Shown here piece by piece: positions 10,701 through 17,956 of a stretch of 64,000 nucleotides of DNA. This DNA is from Agaribacillus sp965228415 (GTDB lineage Bacteria > Bacteroidota > Bacteroidia > Cytophagales > Cyclobacteriaceae). The translations under genes were made by a program, and so were the position numbers. The notes under the pieces are model-generated. The model made no database searches. It was not told the DNA's origin and saw only the letters and a program-made list of their open reading frames with translations. The stretch's first letter is position 1. Each line of letters opens with the position of its first letter. The stretch covers positions 4,836,001 through 4,900,000 of the forward strand of contig OZ245814.1 of assembly GCA_965228415.1 (NCBI GenBank), in the 5' to 3' direction.

Positions 10701-11532
10701 GCAATCCTCTTCTCATTATTTTATATCTGGTATCAGCCAAATCCTGCAACCCTCCACGGGTTTTCCGGTACCAGGCATAAATAGAGCCAAGAACGGGTGG
10801 AATAAAGTGAGTATAGGCAGGGAAATAACCACCATGTGGCCCATTGCTATAAATCGGATGGTGTCCTATTACCACCACCTTTTTGTTAATGTGGCGTTTG
10901 ATGGCGTCATCCAGTTGTACAATGAAATCCAGGTCATCTTCCATTTCACATCCGGTTTCAGGCCCACCTTTTTCCCATTCATGTAACCACCACTGGGTAT
11001 TCAAAAACAGGAATACCAGATCTTCTTTTATGACCACTTCATAAGGTCCCGGGCAGGCATCGCTGGGTACAAAAACGTCTTTGTCCAAATAATTTTCCAC
11101 AAATTCTTCTAAACGGATAACCCGCCGGTAGCCGCTTTTACCACCGTCTGCCCAGTCATGATTTCCGGGAACGATAAAAACATCCCCTTTGTATCCTTTG
11201 ATGGCATTTAACTTGTTTTGAATTAGTCTTTTTATTCGTTGGCTATTATTAGTGGCGGTGGTATCAGGCAGCCCTCTTTTTGCGCCGTTGTTTCCAAGCA
11301 GTATTAAAGCCCCGTTTTCACTGGCTGACAGGTGCTGTGTGAGGCCGGTAAATGCGGAAGCGCTGTTGTCAGGGGTTTTATCGGCGCCACCAAAAAAAAG
11401 GATGGAGTACGCCGGTTGGGTAGTTTCCTGGTTTTGTTGTTGGTAATCTACCGCATAGTGAGCTTTGTGGGTAGCGCAAGCACCCAGGATAAATATGAGC
11501 AAAAAACTAAACGTATATCTATGGGTTAGCAT
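7792..11532 (-). CDS. Lipoprotein: degenerate metallophosphoesterase fused to outer-membrane barrel
   Basis: A 1246-residue envelope protein. A lipoprotein signal ends in LGAC (cysteine 19). Residues about 40-320 match a calcineurin-like phosphoesterase: GNHDW (123-127), LNTQWWLH and GHHPI (223-227) are intact. The first metal motif reads GGAD instead of GDAG, the second reads GNN instead of GDN, and the last reads GHER instead of GHEH. A central domain (EIKNVPVFDIGKERGGLKIL onward) of unknown function follows, then a C-terminal surface-antigen/D15-like barrel ending GIFVRFGFFF, with terminal phenylalanine as in outer-membrane proteins. Loss of several metal ligands suggests altered or lost catalysis. 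It starts 12 bases before the small barrel gene. Confidence 0.85.
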   Translation of the reverse strand: MLTHRYTFSFLLIFILGACATHKAHYAVDYQQQNQETTQPAYSILFFGGADKTPDNSASAFTGLTQHLSASENGALILLGNNGAKRGLPDTTATNNSQRIKRLIQNKLNAIKGYKGDVFIVPGNHDWADGGKSGYRRVIRLEEFVENYLDKDVFVPSDACPGPYEVVIKEDLVFLFLNTQWWLHEWEKGGPETGCEMEDDLDFIVQLDDAIKRHINKKVVVIGHHPIYSNGPHGGYFPAYTHFIPPVLGSIYAWYRKTRGGLQDLADTRYKIMRRGLQGIFAQHPNLIYLSGHERSQQYHKINEQHFIVSGAIARASRTSPGNNARFAYGNPGFGKLNLYDNGDLYLEFWTVEAGKMKLSFREKLLNHNYDPADDDLEQRYADLDYQGQTVNAVATTKLSSNQKKPGLMGKNYRAEWGTEIKNVPVFDIGKERGGLKILKKGGGLQTKSLRMEDKNGKQFVLRSIEKFPEKAVPSALRGTIAAKVVADQVSASHPYGAFVVPKLANAAGVYHTNPKLVYLPDDPRLGIYREDFGDGLYLYEERPAKNRSDVESFGRSKKIINTLDVIKNIQKDDDHYVDQDHVLRSRLFDIWIGDWDRHDDQWRWASFKDEKGFTYYRPVPRDRDQIFFWSDGTLLKAASHKWGQPKFQGFHDKIRDVAGLEFNARYFDRTFLTKPTLEDWLNMAKDLQERLSDEIIESAIKEFPEELYKLNGETIIRKLKARKQDLQLYARQFYLFLAKNVNVVGSKKAQLFEVTHLESGDTEVKVYRIKEKSGEIKFQTYHRVFKKNETKEIRLYGLGDDDRFTIQGQSKNAIKVRIIGGKGKDRIDDKSKVGKAKTLVYDKVKNTAISSENGLKNKTSDTNEQVNEYNRYEFKYDKVIPMITGGFNPDDGVIIGGGATIIKNKFRKDPFGLKHVITGSLAPRSGFFLIKYKGHFVKAVGNMDLLVETDIYQPSFADFFYGYGNQTEFDEDARENDKQFYRARYNNWLLKTDLQKVVNDIHTFKFGAIYRLVEIEEDDNDNEPGRFIVNYPSLIGRDETDASPLFNNQRNYAGLNFGYHLNLKNSNNFPTKGIAWNFTAKAMTQIGDEENNYQSLASDFSAYFSFGGSLRTTLALRVGGQANFGDFEFYQAPRLGGFATLRGYRRGRFAGDESFYQNAELRIRLLEYRTPLFPGSLGITLIHDFGRVWTDQEDVSLIDPTKEEWHRGYGGGIWIAPLGQLVISADYTVSNDDEKGIFVRFGFFF

Positions 11533-11656
11533 GGATTAGTAAGTTTGGTAAACAAAGGGCCAAGTAACGGTAAAAATATATAAACAGTTGTATTTTAAAC
11601 AACATAGCGGTATATCCCTATTAAGTTTTTTTGTATAAAATCAACTTACACCGTTC

Positions 11657-11875
11657 ATGAATACTTATCATCATTTATCGTCGCCTGGCGAACAACTGAT
11701 TTCAATCGTATATGAATTTGCAGAAAAAGAACTTAAAAATGAAGACGATTCAATTTATAATTTGAAAATTTTCTGTCTCGATCAGCAAATAAAGGAGCTT
11801 AAACACGTCAATGCCCGGTTAACCCTGAAAATTCATCTGTGGGTGGATAATTTGGGTGTAAGGAGTTATTTTTGA
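11657..11875 (+). pseudogene. Truncated hypothetical gene running into an IS end
   Basis: A 72-codon frame. The first 54 codons are unique (MNTYHHLSSPGEQLISIVYE and following, with a helical acidic stretch) and look like the N-terminus of a small unidentified gene. From codon 55 the sequence lies inside the 314-bp direct repeat of the IS1380-like element, so the tail (LTLKIHLWVDNLGVRSYF) is read from mobile-element DNA. The natural C-terminus has therefore been displaced or lost. The function is unknown and expression is doubtful. Confidence 0.4.
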
Positions 11876-12133
11876 GATAGTTACAAACAAAAAGAACGCC
11901 TTACGTAATACTCAACTATGAGCAGCAAAGATATAGCATTTTATCGAGGAAATACTCGGGTATCGGTTGACTTTTTTGCCGGTGAAATCAGTTCGGATGG
12001 CGCACTGGTTTTGCTAGAAAAGCTGGAAAGAAAACATAAGCTCATTTCCTGTTTCAGTGATCATATCGTCGACCACCGCCACGCCCTTCCAACCGTCCAT
12101 AGTGTAGAGAAGCTGCTCAAGCAGCGTGTTTTC
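11820..12133 (+). repeat. 314-bp direct repeat, copy 1 (IS1380-like left end)
   Basis: This segment matches 13484-13797 at a constant offset of 1664 bases without indels and with scattered substitutions. It begins AACCCTGAAAATTCATC, probably the terminal repeat of the element, then contains the untranslated leader and first 72 codons of a transposase. The match ends abruptly at 12133 (TTTTC), nine bases before the stop codon of the enolase-superfamily gene. No inverted partner of the terminal sequence was found downstream. Confidence 0.9.
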
Positions 12134-12139
12134 CGGTAA
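11918..12139 (+). pseudogene. IS1380-like transposase, N-terminal fragment (copy 1)
   Basis: A 73-codon remnant starting MSSKDIAFYRGNTRVSVDF. The text SSDGALVLLEKLERKHKLIS and HSVEKLLKQRVF resembles the N-terminus of IS1380-family (DDE group 1) transposases, which are normally over 400 residues. The frame stops at KQRVFR where homology to the second copy ends, so all catalytic residues are missing. It lies head-on against the enolase gene with only two bases between the stop codons. It is nonfunctional and marks a rearrangement. Confidence 0.75.
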
Positions 12140-12141
12140 GA

Positions 12142-13425
12142 TCAGAACGTAGTGATCTTCACAGCATTTTCTATGAAGCCTGGTTCATACTCCACACCCA
12201 GTCCTGGTTCTTTGGGTATGGCGATTACTCCCTCTTTCGGTTGGAGCGATGAGTTGGCCGAAGTCACCGGCACCTTATCTTTGTTCCCCTTAAATTCCTG
12301 GTATTTGCCGATGTTAGGTACGCAGGAAGCGTAATGCATCATGTACAAGAAGCCCAGGCCGCTACCTGAAATATGAGGTGTGCTGTCGATGCCGATGGAC
12401 TGTGCCATGCGTGCTACCTTAATAGATCTGGTCAGTCCACCAAAGAATAAAAGGTCCGGTTGAACGATGGAGAGGATTTCATGGTCCATTAACCACATGA
12501 ACTGGCGCATGCTCACTTCTTCCTCACCACCTGCAATAGGGATGTTAAGTCCATCTGCCACTGCTTTGGTCTCTTCGTAGTGGTCAAAACGGCAAGGCTC
12601 TTCATAAAAGGCTGTCTGATATTCTTCCAGCAGCTTACCTATCTCAATGCCCATTTTAACATCATATGATCCATTGGCATCCGTGTAAATGGTAGTCTCG
12701 TCGCCCAACGTTTTTCGTACTAGCGGAATCAATGCCTTATCTCTTTTCGTGGAGGCGTCGTCATATGTCATACGGGCGCCTAGTCGGTATTTTACAGCTT
12801 TGGCACCGCTTTTTTCCACCAATCCCTGGAGGTATTCTGCCTCCTCTTCAGGCGTATTACCCCTGTTTCCACTGGCATAATAGATGGATATGTCATCTCT
12901 TACTCGCCCTCCCAATAGCTCACCGATCGGTTTTTGAGCTACTTTGCCTAACATATCCAGTATGGCCAATTCCACATATGCCACGCCCACCCAAAAAGCA
13001 AGGCCTTGCCATTTGTAATTGAGTGCCGACATATATACTTTGTCGATCAACCGGTCCAGGTTACGAGCATCTTCACCTACAAAGTGCGGGATAACGCGAT
13101 TATACATAAGAGCATAAATGCTCTTAATATATTTCTTATTATTCACGGAAATACCTGTAGCGCCCTCTTTGGATGTAACTTTGGTAAAGAAATGCTTTCC
13201 ACTTTTAAATATTTCGACAGAGGCAATAATTGTTGGGGAAGAGATCAGTCCTGTCTGCAATACCGGTTTTTCCACTATCTGCTTAAATGTCAACAATCGT
13301 TCACTAGGTGAATAGTCGGTTGGTTTGCTTTTCTGCCCCTGGGTTGTGGAAGAACTACAGCCAACGAGTGATGCTCCCAGCGACAGGCTCGCGGTATTTT
13401 TGAGGAAATTTCTTCTGGATTTCAT
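12142..13425 (-). CDS. Mandelate racemase/enolase-superfamily protein, Tat-exported
   Basis: The start is taken as the ATG at 13425 (the longer frame begins with TTG at 13440). It yields a twin-arginine signal MKSRRNFLKNTASLSLG with a lipobox-like LVGC, so the protein is probably exported folded and perhaps lipidated. The body is a muconate-lactonising/mandelate-racemase TIM barrel: KAVKYRLGARM in the second strand region, metal ligands in YTDANGSYD, FYEEPCRFD and IAGGEEEVS, then QPDLLFFGGL and STPHISGSG with a candidate catalytic histidine. The substrate, a sugar acid or similar carboxylate, cannot be told from sequence. It is flanked by the two IS1380-like fragments and may have been moved as cargo. 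Confidence 0.88.
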   Translation of the reverse strand: MKSRRNFLKNTASLSLGASLVGCSSSTTQGQKSKPTDYSPSERLLTFKQIVEKPVLQTGLISSPTIIASVEIFKSGKHFFTKVTSKEGATGISVNNKKYIKSIYALMYNRVIPHFVGEDARNLDRLIDKVYMSALNYKWQGLAFWVGVAYVELAILDMLGKVAQKPIGELLGGRVRDDISIYYASGNRGNTPEEEAEYLQGLVEKSGAKAVKYRLGARMTYDDASTKRDKALIPLVRKTLGDETTIYTDANGSYDVKMGIEIGKLLEEYQTAFYEEPCRFDHYEETKAVADGLNIPIAGGEEEVSMRQFMWLMDHEILSIVQPDLLFFGGLTRSIKVARMAQSIGIDSTPHISGSGLGFLYMMHYASCVPNIGKYQEFKGNKDKVPVTSANSSLQPKEGVIAIPKEPGLGVEYEPGFIENAVKITTF

Positions 13426-13483
13426 AACTATAAGACGCAAATAAATGTATTAGCCCCCACGTAACTCAGTTGGATACAACTAC

Positions 13484-13797
13484 TAACCCTGAAAATTCAT
13501 CTGAGGGGGGATAATTTGGGGGTAAGGAGTTATTTTTGAGATAATTATAAACAAAAAGAACGCCTGACGTATTACCCAACTATGAGCAGCAAAGATATAG
13601 CATTTTATCGAGGAAATACTCGGGTATCGGTTGACTTTTCTGCCAGTGAAATCAGTTCAGATGGCGCGCTGGTTTTGCTAGAAAAGCTGGAAAGAAAACA
13701 TAAGCTCATTTCCTATTTCGGTGATCATATCGTCTACCACCGCCACGTGCTTCGAACCGTCCATAGTGTAGAGAAGCGGCTCAAGCAGCGTGTTTTC
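13484..13797 (+). repeat. 314-bp direct repeat, copy 2 (IS1380-like left end)
   Basis: Second copy of the repeat at 11820-12133, same orientation. After 13797 the element continues into further transposase coding sequence while copy 1 diverges, so this copy is the longer one. The sequence before 13484 differs from that before copy 1. Confidence 0.9.
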
Positions 13798-14034
13798 ATG
13801 TTAATGGAAGGCTATGAAGACACCAATAACCATGCACTGATGTTGGATATAGCTTACGGCTTAAATGAACTAATGAATAGTGGGGAAAAGTTGTATGAAA
13901 GTATCGGCAGAGATATCTATTACCTAGGGCTTCACCTGGACAGAAAGTCCTTTAATACATTTATGCATGGGATTATTTTGTCGGTGATTACCTTTGTGAT
14001 CTGCCATCTGTTTTTTGGAGATTTGGCCATGTAA
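13582..14034 (+). pseudogene. IS1380-like transposase, longer N-terminal fragment (copy 2)
   Basis: A 150-codon remnant. Codons 1-72 duplicate copy 1; codons 73 onward add MLMEGYEDTNNHALMLDIAY, matching the GYEDxND signature of IS1380-family transposases. Past about codon 95 (NSGEKLYESIGRDIYYLG...) I do not recognise transposase sequence, and the end (ILSVITFVICHLFFGDLAM) looks like foreign sequence joined in frame. DDE residues are absent. It ends three bases before the stop of the convergent barrel gene. It is nonfunctional. Confidence 0.7.
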
Positions 14035-14037
14035 CAG

Positions 14038-15057
14038 TTATTCCAGAAACCTCCTGGGAGGTACCAGGAACAGGCTGAAGTTCCAGATGAAGGAATCTCT
14101 TAAATTGTTATTAATGATCTGATCAACATCGAAATCATAGGAATCCGAAACATCATAATCTATATTACTTCGATAACCTGCTTCCACACCAAACCATAAC
14201 CAATCGTGGATTTCCCTTTCCCAAACCAGCAAGAATCTGATTTCGGATTTATCAAGATAGGTGAGATCCTGGTTTACATCGGCCAGGTGAATGCCATAAT
14301 TGGCACCGTTTAATTCTGTTTTAAGATAGAAGTAATTTTTTTCCGACAGACTGTTGTAACGTAACTTCATTTTAACCGGAAGAATGGATTCTACACCCCA
14401 ACGATCATTAAAAGTATGATTATAACTAAACAGCGGGAATACCGAGCGTTTACCAAAGTTGTAACTATAGGCCAGTCCCACTGCGTAAGACAGATATTTA
14501 TTTTGTTTCCATCCAAACAGGGGGGCGAAAGAATAGCGTAGGAATTCCTTTTTCCCGAAGTTTTCATCCAGGTTATAATCTCCGTTTAACCCTATGCTGA
14601 CGCGAAGCAAAAAATACTTGTTGGTTAAAGTGGATTTGACAAAGAATATTTCACCTTTCATACTATTCAGATTGCGGTCATCCAGATTGTTATAAAAGGG
14701 ATAATCAATATTCTCAGCATTTTCGAATCGGAATTCCTCCGTGAAGTATTCCAGGCCAATAGCAATTTTAAAACTTTCCTTGAGCAATACCGGTGCCCTC
14801 AGTTTAAATTGCCAACGGCTATTACTTTTGATTTTGGCATTGGCATTGCCGATCGGATCGGCGGCCCTGGATTTAATGCCATAACTTAAAGTGGCTTCTC
14901 TTTTGATTACTAACCCCTTGGCTCTCGGTACACCCATTACGCCCGGAACGCAAAAAACAGAGTCTGTGCAGCTGAGAATAGTTTCCTGGGCCAGTAGCGG
15001 TTTTTCTAAAACAACCAGCAGGATTGAAATAAAAACAACAGGTATATTTTTCTTCAT
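14038..15057 (-). CDS. Predicted outer-membrane beta-barrel protein
   Basis: A 339-residue protein with a signal peptide (MKKNIPVVFISILLVVLEKP...LAQ) and then many alternating strands (WQFKLRAPVLLKESFKIAIG, LSYAVGLAYSYNFG, MKLRYNSLSEKNYFYLKTEL, WLWFGVEAGYRS), typical of a Bacteroidota outer-membrane barrel of unknown function. Two cysteines sit near the mature N-terminus (SCTDSVFC). There is no catalytic motif. The C-terminus is FLVPPRRFLE rather than an aromatic residue. It is a single gene on this strand, with about 260 bases to the SRPBCC gene upstream. Confidence 0.7.
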   Translation of the reverse strand: MKKNIPVVFISILLVVLEKPLLAQETILSCTDSVFCVPGVMGVPRAKGLVIKREATLSYGIKSRAADPIGNANAKIKSNSRWQFKLRAPVLLKESFKIAIGLEYFTEEFRFENAENIDYPFYNNLDDRNLNSMKGEIFFVKSTLTNKYFLLRVSIGLNGDYNLDENFGKKEFLRYSFAPLFGWKQNKYLSYAVGLAYSYNFGKRSVFPLFSYNHTFNDRWGVESILPVKMKLRYNSLSEKNYFYLKTELNGANYGIHLADVNQDLTYLDKSEIRFLLVWEREIHDWLWFGVEAGYRSNIDYDVSDSYDFDVDQIINNNLRDSFIWNFSLFLVPPRRFLE

Positions 15058-15320
15058 AAAAAGATTTACAGCAATACAACGGTTGTTTGGGTAGGTTTAA
15101 TACCTAAAGATCGCAAACTTAAAAAGAAGATACCAAAGAAATCAGGCATCCTAGCCGCTAATCAGCGGCCTGTGTATAGTAGATAACAATGTAAAACGGT
15201 TAAAAAGTTTTAACGGGATGGAAGGATTATTTGATGGATAGAATAACCGCCGTTATATGTAATCATGAGATGTTATACTGACCAGGATTAAAAAATCCAT
15301 TTTTCCTGGACAACTTATAC

Positions 15321-15767
15321 CTACTCTACTAAATTTCTGATAGCCTGCAATATCGAATCCCAACCACCGCCACTCATCGTGTCATTGTATCTTTTTTCAC
15401 CTTCGACAACGGTGGCAAAGTCGCCATGGGTTACTGACAGTGTGGTGAGACCGTTTTCATGGGTCAGGTTGTAGGTGACGTTTACGTAGTTTTCCGGAAT
15501 ATCCTCCCATCCAGCATTGGGGTCAAAGGTGGTGTAGATTAATTGTTTTTCGGGCTCAATATTTACAATATGGCCTTTCACAAAAATGACTTCTTTGTCC
15601 TCCATTAACCCTTTCCACAATATCGGGCTGCCGGTTTTGAAATTTGAAACCACCTCGCAGCCGAACATGTATTTTTTAGTTTGACCGGGGTTCACCAAGG
15701 CATCCCAGACTTTTGAGGCTGGGGCGTTGATGGTGATCTGTGCTTCTATGATCATTGGTTTATCCAT
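15321..15767 (-). CDS. SRPBCC/AHSA1-type ligand-binding protein
   Basis: A 148-residue protein of the START-like SRPBCC fold (Aha1/CalC branch). It has the family opening ITINAPASKVWDALVNPGQTKKYMFGCEV, the central YTTFDPNAGWEDIPENYVNV and the closing helix with GGWDSILQAIRNL. No signal peptide is present, so it is cytosolic. Such proteins bind hydrophobic ligands or act as chaperone partners; the ligand is unknown. It follows the AraC gene on the same strand by about 110 bases and may be its target. Confidence 0.85.
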   Translation of the reverse strand: MDKPMIIEAQITINAPASKVWDALVNPGQTKKYMFGCEVVSNFKTGSPILWKGLMEDKEVIFVKGHIVNIEPEKQLIYTTFDPNAGWEDIPENYVNVTYNLTHENGLTTLSVTHGDFATVVEGEKRYNDTMSGGGWDSILQAIRNLVE

Positions 15768-15876
15768 ATTTCTTTTTAGAAGATGTGTTTGGCTTTTTTG
15801 GTTAAAGAAAACAGTAATTACTGACAGGTTTGTGTAAATAAGGGAGTAAAAAGTGCATGATCAGGAGCCGTTGTGA

Positions 15877-16836
15877 TTATTTGCGAAATTCGCTGGGGGA
15901 AATGCCAAACTTCTTTCTAAAGGCATTTGCGAAATGCTGGGGGGAATAATAACCCAGAAGATAGGCAATCTCACCAATACTTTTATGTGAATCCTGCAGC
16001 TCCTGTTTAGCCCTTTCCAGCCGAAAATCAGATAAATGTCCAAAAACTGTGACGCCAAAAAGCTCTCTGAACCCACGTTTAAGTTTGTACTCATTAATGC
16101 CTATCATTTTTGCTAATTCTGAAAGTGTGGGCGGGTTTTCCATTTTTTCCTGCAAAATTTGGCGTGCATACAGGAGCCGGTCCTGATCATCCTTCTTTTT
16201 GTAAAAGGTATTGTCCCTTTGCATTGACGGGTGGTAAGCTTCAGCCTGCATCACCAGAATCTCTACACATTTTGATAACAGAAATAACTTTTTCATATGT
16301 CCTGAGTAGGCGCAGGTCAGGATGGATTGAATGGCTGTGTGGAGATCAGGATGGATAAACAGAGAGGTAGGTGACAGTACGGCCGGCTCATCTTTTTGCA
16401 TTTTTTGGAGGAATTGTTTGAGGGTATCATTACCGTCTTTGGCAAGCCGATAGAAGGCTTCAGGTTCCCATTCAATACTAAAAGACTCGCCTTGCAGTTC
16501 CTGGTTTTCAAAGGTATTGCTATATCCTTTGGTATGGATAATATTATGCTGTCCCCTTTTAACGGCATAGGTGTGGCCCGATTGGCGGATGATGTAGGTA
16601 CCTTTTAAATTAAAAGACAAACTTACGATCTGATCTGCATTTTGTTTTTCAAAGGAAAACTTATCCCGAAAATAATTTTTATAGTGGTTGATACTGATGC
16701 CGTCAAAGAACCAGCGCCTGACTTCCAATTTGCCATAGGGCAGGGTAACCGCTGCCGATTGCTCCTGTAGTTTATCAGGTGAAAATATATCTGGCCGGGG
16801 GTGCTCATAAGCAATGAAAACGTCAGGATGACTCAT
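15877..16836 (-). CDS. AraC-family transcriptional regulator, PchR-like
   Basis: A 319-residue cytoplasmic regulator. The N-terminal 200 residues are a sensing domain (SLSFNLKGTYIIRQSGHTYA, FSIEWEPEAFYRLA) like that of PchR-type regulators. The C-terminal 85 residues carry two AraC helix-turn-helix units (LSELAKMIGINEYKLKRGF and IGEIAYLLGYYSPQHFANAF, ending KFGISPSEFRK). PchR itself responds to a siderophore, but no siderophore genes are nearby. The SRPBCC gene downstream is the nearest candidate target. Confidence 0.88.
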   Translation of the reverse strand: MSHPDVFIAYEHPRPDIFSPDKLQEQSAAVTLPYGKLEVRRWFFDGISINHYKNYFRDKFSFEKQNADQIVSLSFNLKGTYIIRQSGHTYAVKRGQHNIIHTKGYSNTFENQELQGESFSIEWEPEAFYRLAKDGNDTLKQFLQKMQKDEPAVLSPTSLFIHPDLHTAIQSILTCAYSGHMKKLFLLSKCVEILVMQAEAYHPSMQRDNTFYKKKDDQDRLLYARQILQEKMENPPTLSELAKMIGINEYKLKRGFRELFGVTVFGHLSDFRLERAKQELQDSHKSIGEIAYLLGYYSPQHFANAFRKKFGISPSEFRK

Positions 16837-16907
16837 TCAAAAAAGTTATAAATAATTCTATTTAAAAAAAAGTCATTTTTAACCGGGAATACCGTTACCA
16901 CTTTATA

Positions 16908-17789
16908 TCATTCGAGCAATCCGTTTTTTCTGAGAAACGCATCTACCTCCAGCAGAATTTCATCGTCATAGTATCTTGAGTACTTTGGATTGCCGTCCCC
17001 CAAATAATGCTTTCGACCCTCATATTCACGCAATTCGTAAGCTTCGCCGAGTTTACCTAAATCACGGATAAAAAATTTGATTTTCCACAGGGCTACGACA
17101 TCGTCCGCCGTGCCATGAAAATGGATAACCGGAGGCAGTTTTACATCGGGATTAATGTTATGGGCTGGCGAAATACTCCATATCTGCTCCCTTCGATCAG
17201 CCAGCAAATGATCTGCCCACGCTTCAACCGTATTAACGGTGCCTGAAAACATCAGCAGGGCATTTGGCTTTGCACTGACAGCCAGGTCGTCAGTTGCCTC
17301 GTTGTGATCCTCTATCATAAAGGTGGAGAGCGCCAGATGCCCCCCGACTGATTGCCCCGCAGCCACTATCTTTTCAGGATTAATACCAAACCTTTCAGCA
17401 TTTTTTCGCACCCATCTCATGGCCGATTTAGCATCCATTAAGGATTCCACGGGGGTAATGTCAGGGTGAGGCGTACGGCCGTCTATGGTACATAACCGGT
17501 AGGCAACTGAAAAAGTTACGATTCCCATTTTTGCATATCGCTCACAGGTGCTGTAAAATTCTTTGGGTTCCCCAAATGCCCAGCCACCCCCGTGAAAGAA
17601 TACAATGGCCGTTTTGTCGGTGTCTTTTGCGTTATCTTCACCATGGAAAATATCAATCTTAAGTTTGGTGTTATTGACCTCTTTGTAGACTTCTGCGGTG
17701 TGAACTATTTTATTGTCGGCGGCTATGGCCGTCCAATTAACCTGAAAAAGCAGGGCTGTGGCTGCTGTCAATATGGCTATGTTTTTCAT
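16908..17789 (-). CDS. Secreted alpha/beta-hydrolase (carboxylesterase-like)
   Basis: The start is the ATG at 17789, which begins a signal peptide (MKNIAILTAATALLFQ...IAA); the frame is open further upstream but that part lacks protein-like features. The 293-residue product has the HGGGW oxyanion motif, nucleophile serine in GQSVGGHLA, the acid in GTADDVVALW and the histidine in GRKHYLGD, so the esterase triad is complete. It resembles secreted carbohydrate or lipid esterases. It follows the DUF1501 gene by about 170 bases on the same strand and may be the last gene of that operon. The substrate is unknown. Confidence 0.85.
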   Translation of the reverse strand: MKNIAILTAATALLFQVNWTAIAADNKIVHTAEVYKEVNNTKLKIDIFHGEDNAKDTDKTAIVFFHGGGWAFGEPKEFYSTCERYAKMGIVTFSVAYRLCTIDGRTPHPDITPVESLMDAKSAMRWVRKNAERFGINPEKIVAAGQSVGGHLALSTFMIEDHNEATDDLAVSAKPNALLMFSGTVNTVEAWADHLLADRREQIWSISPAHNINPDVKLPPVIHFHGTADDVVALWKIKFFIRDLGKLGEAYELREYEGRKHYLGDGNPKYSRYYDDEILLEVDAFLRKNGLLE

Positions 17790-17956
17790 TCTTTTTAAAA
17801 ATTGCTTACTATGCTCCGGGATAAAAATCGGCCGGAAATCGTAGTTATGAGAGAAAATTACCTGTTCGTATTTTATTCTATTTTGGACACATTGAGAAGG
17901 CGCGTGTTTCCGGCACAAAAAATACAAGGCCCCATGAAATACCAGTAACCACTATA

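Noticed and set aside
8524..11529. Many long plus-strand frames across the phosphoesterase gene
   Set aside because: They are antisense shadows of the 7792-11532 gene, without signals or domains.
15165..15185. Small hairpin GCCGCT-AATC-AGCGGC
   Set aside because: Only a six-bp stem with no U-run on either strand; not convincing as a terminator.
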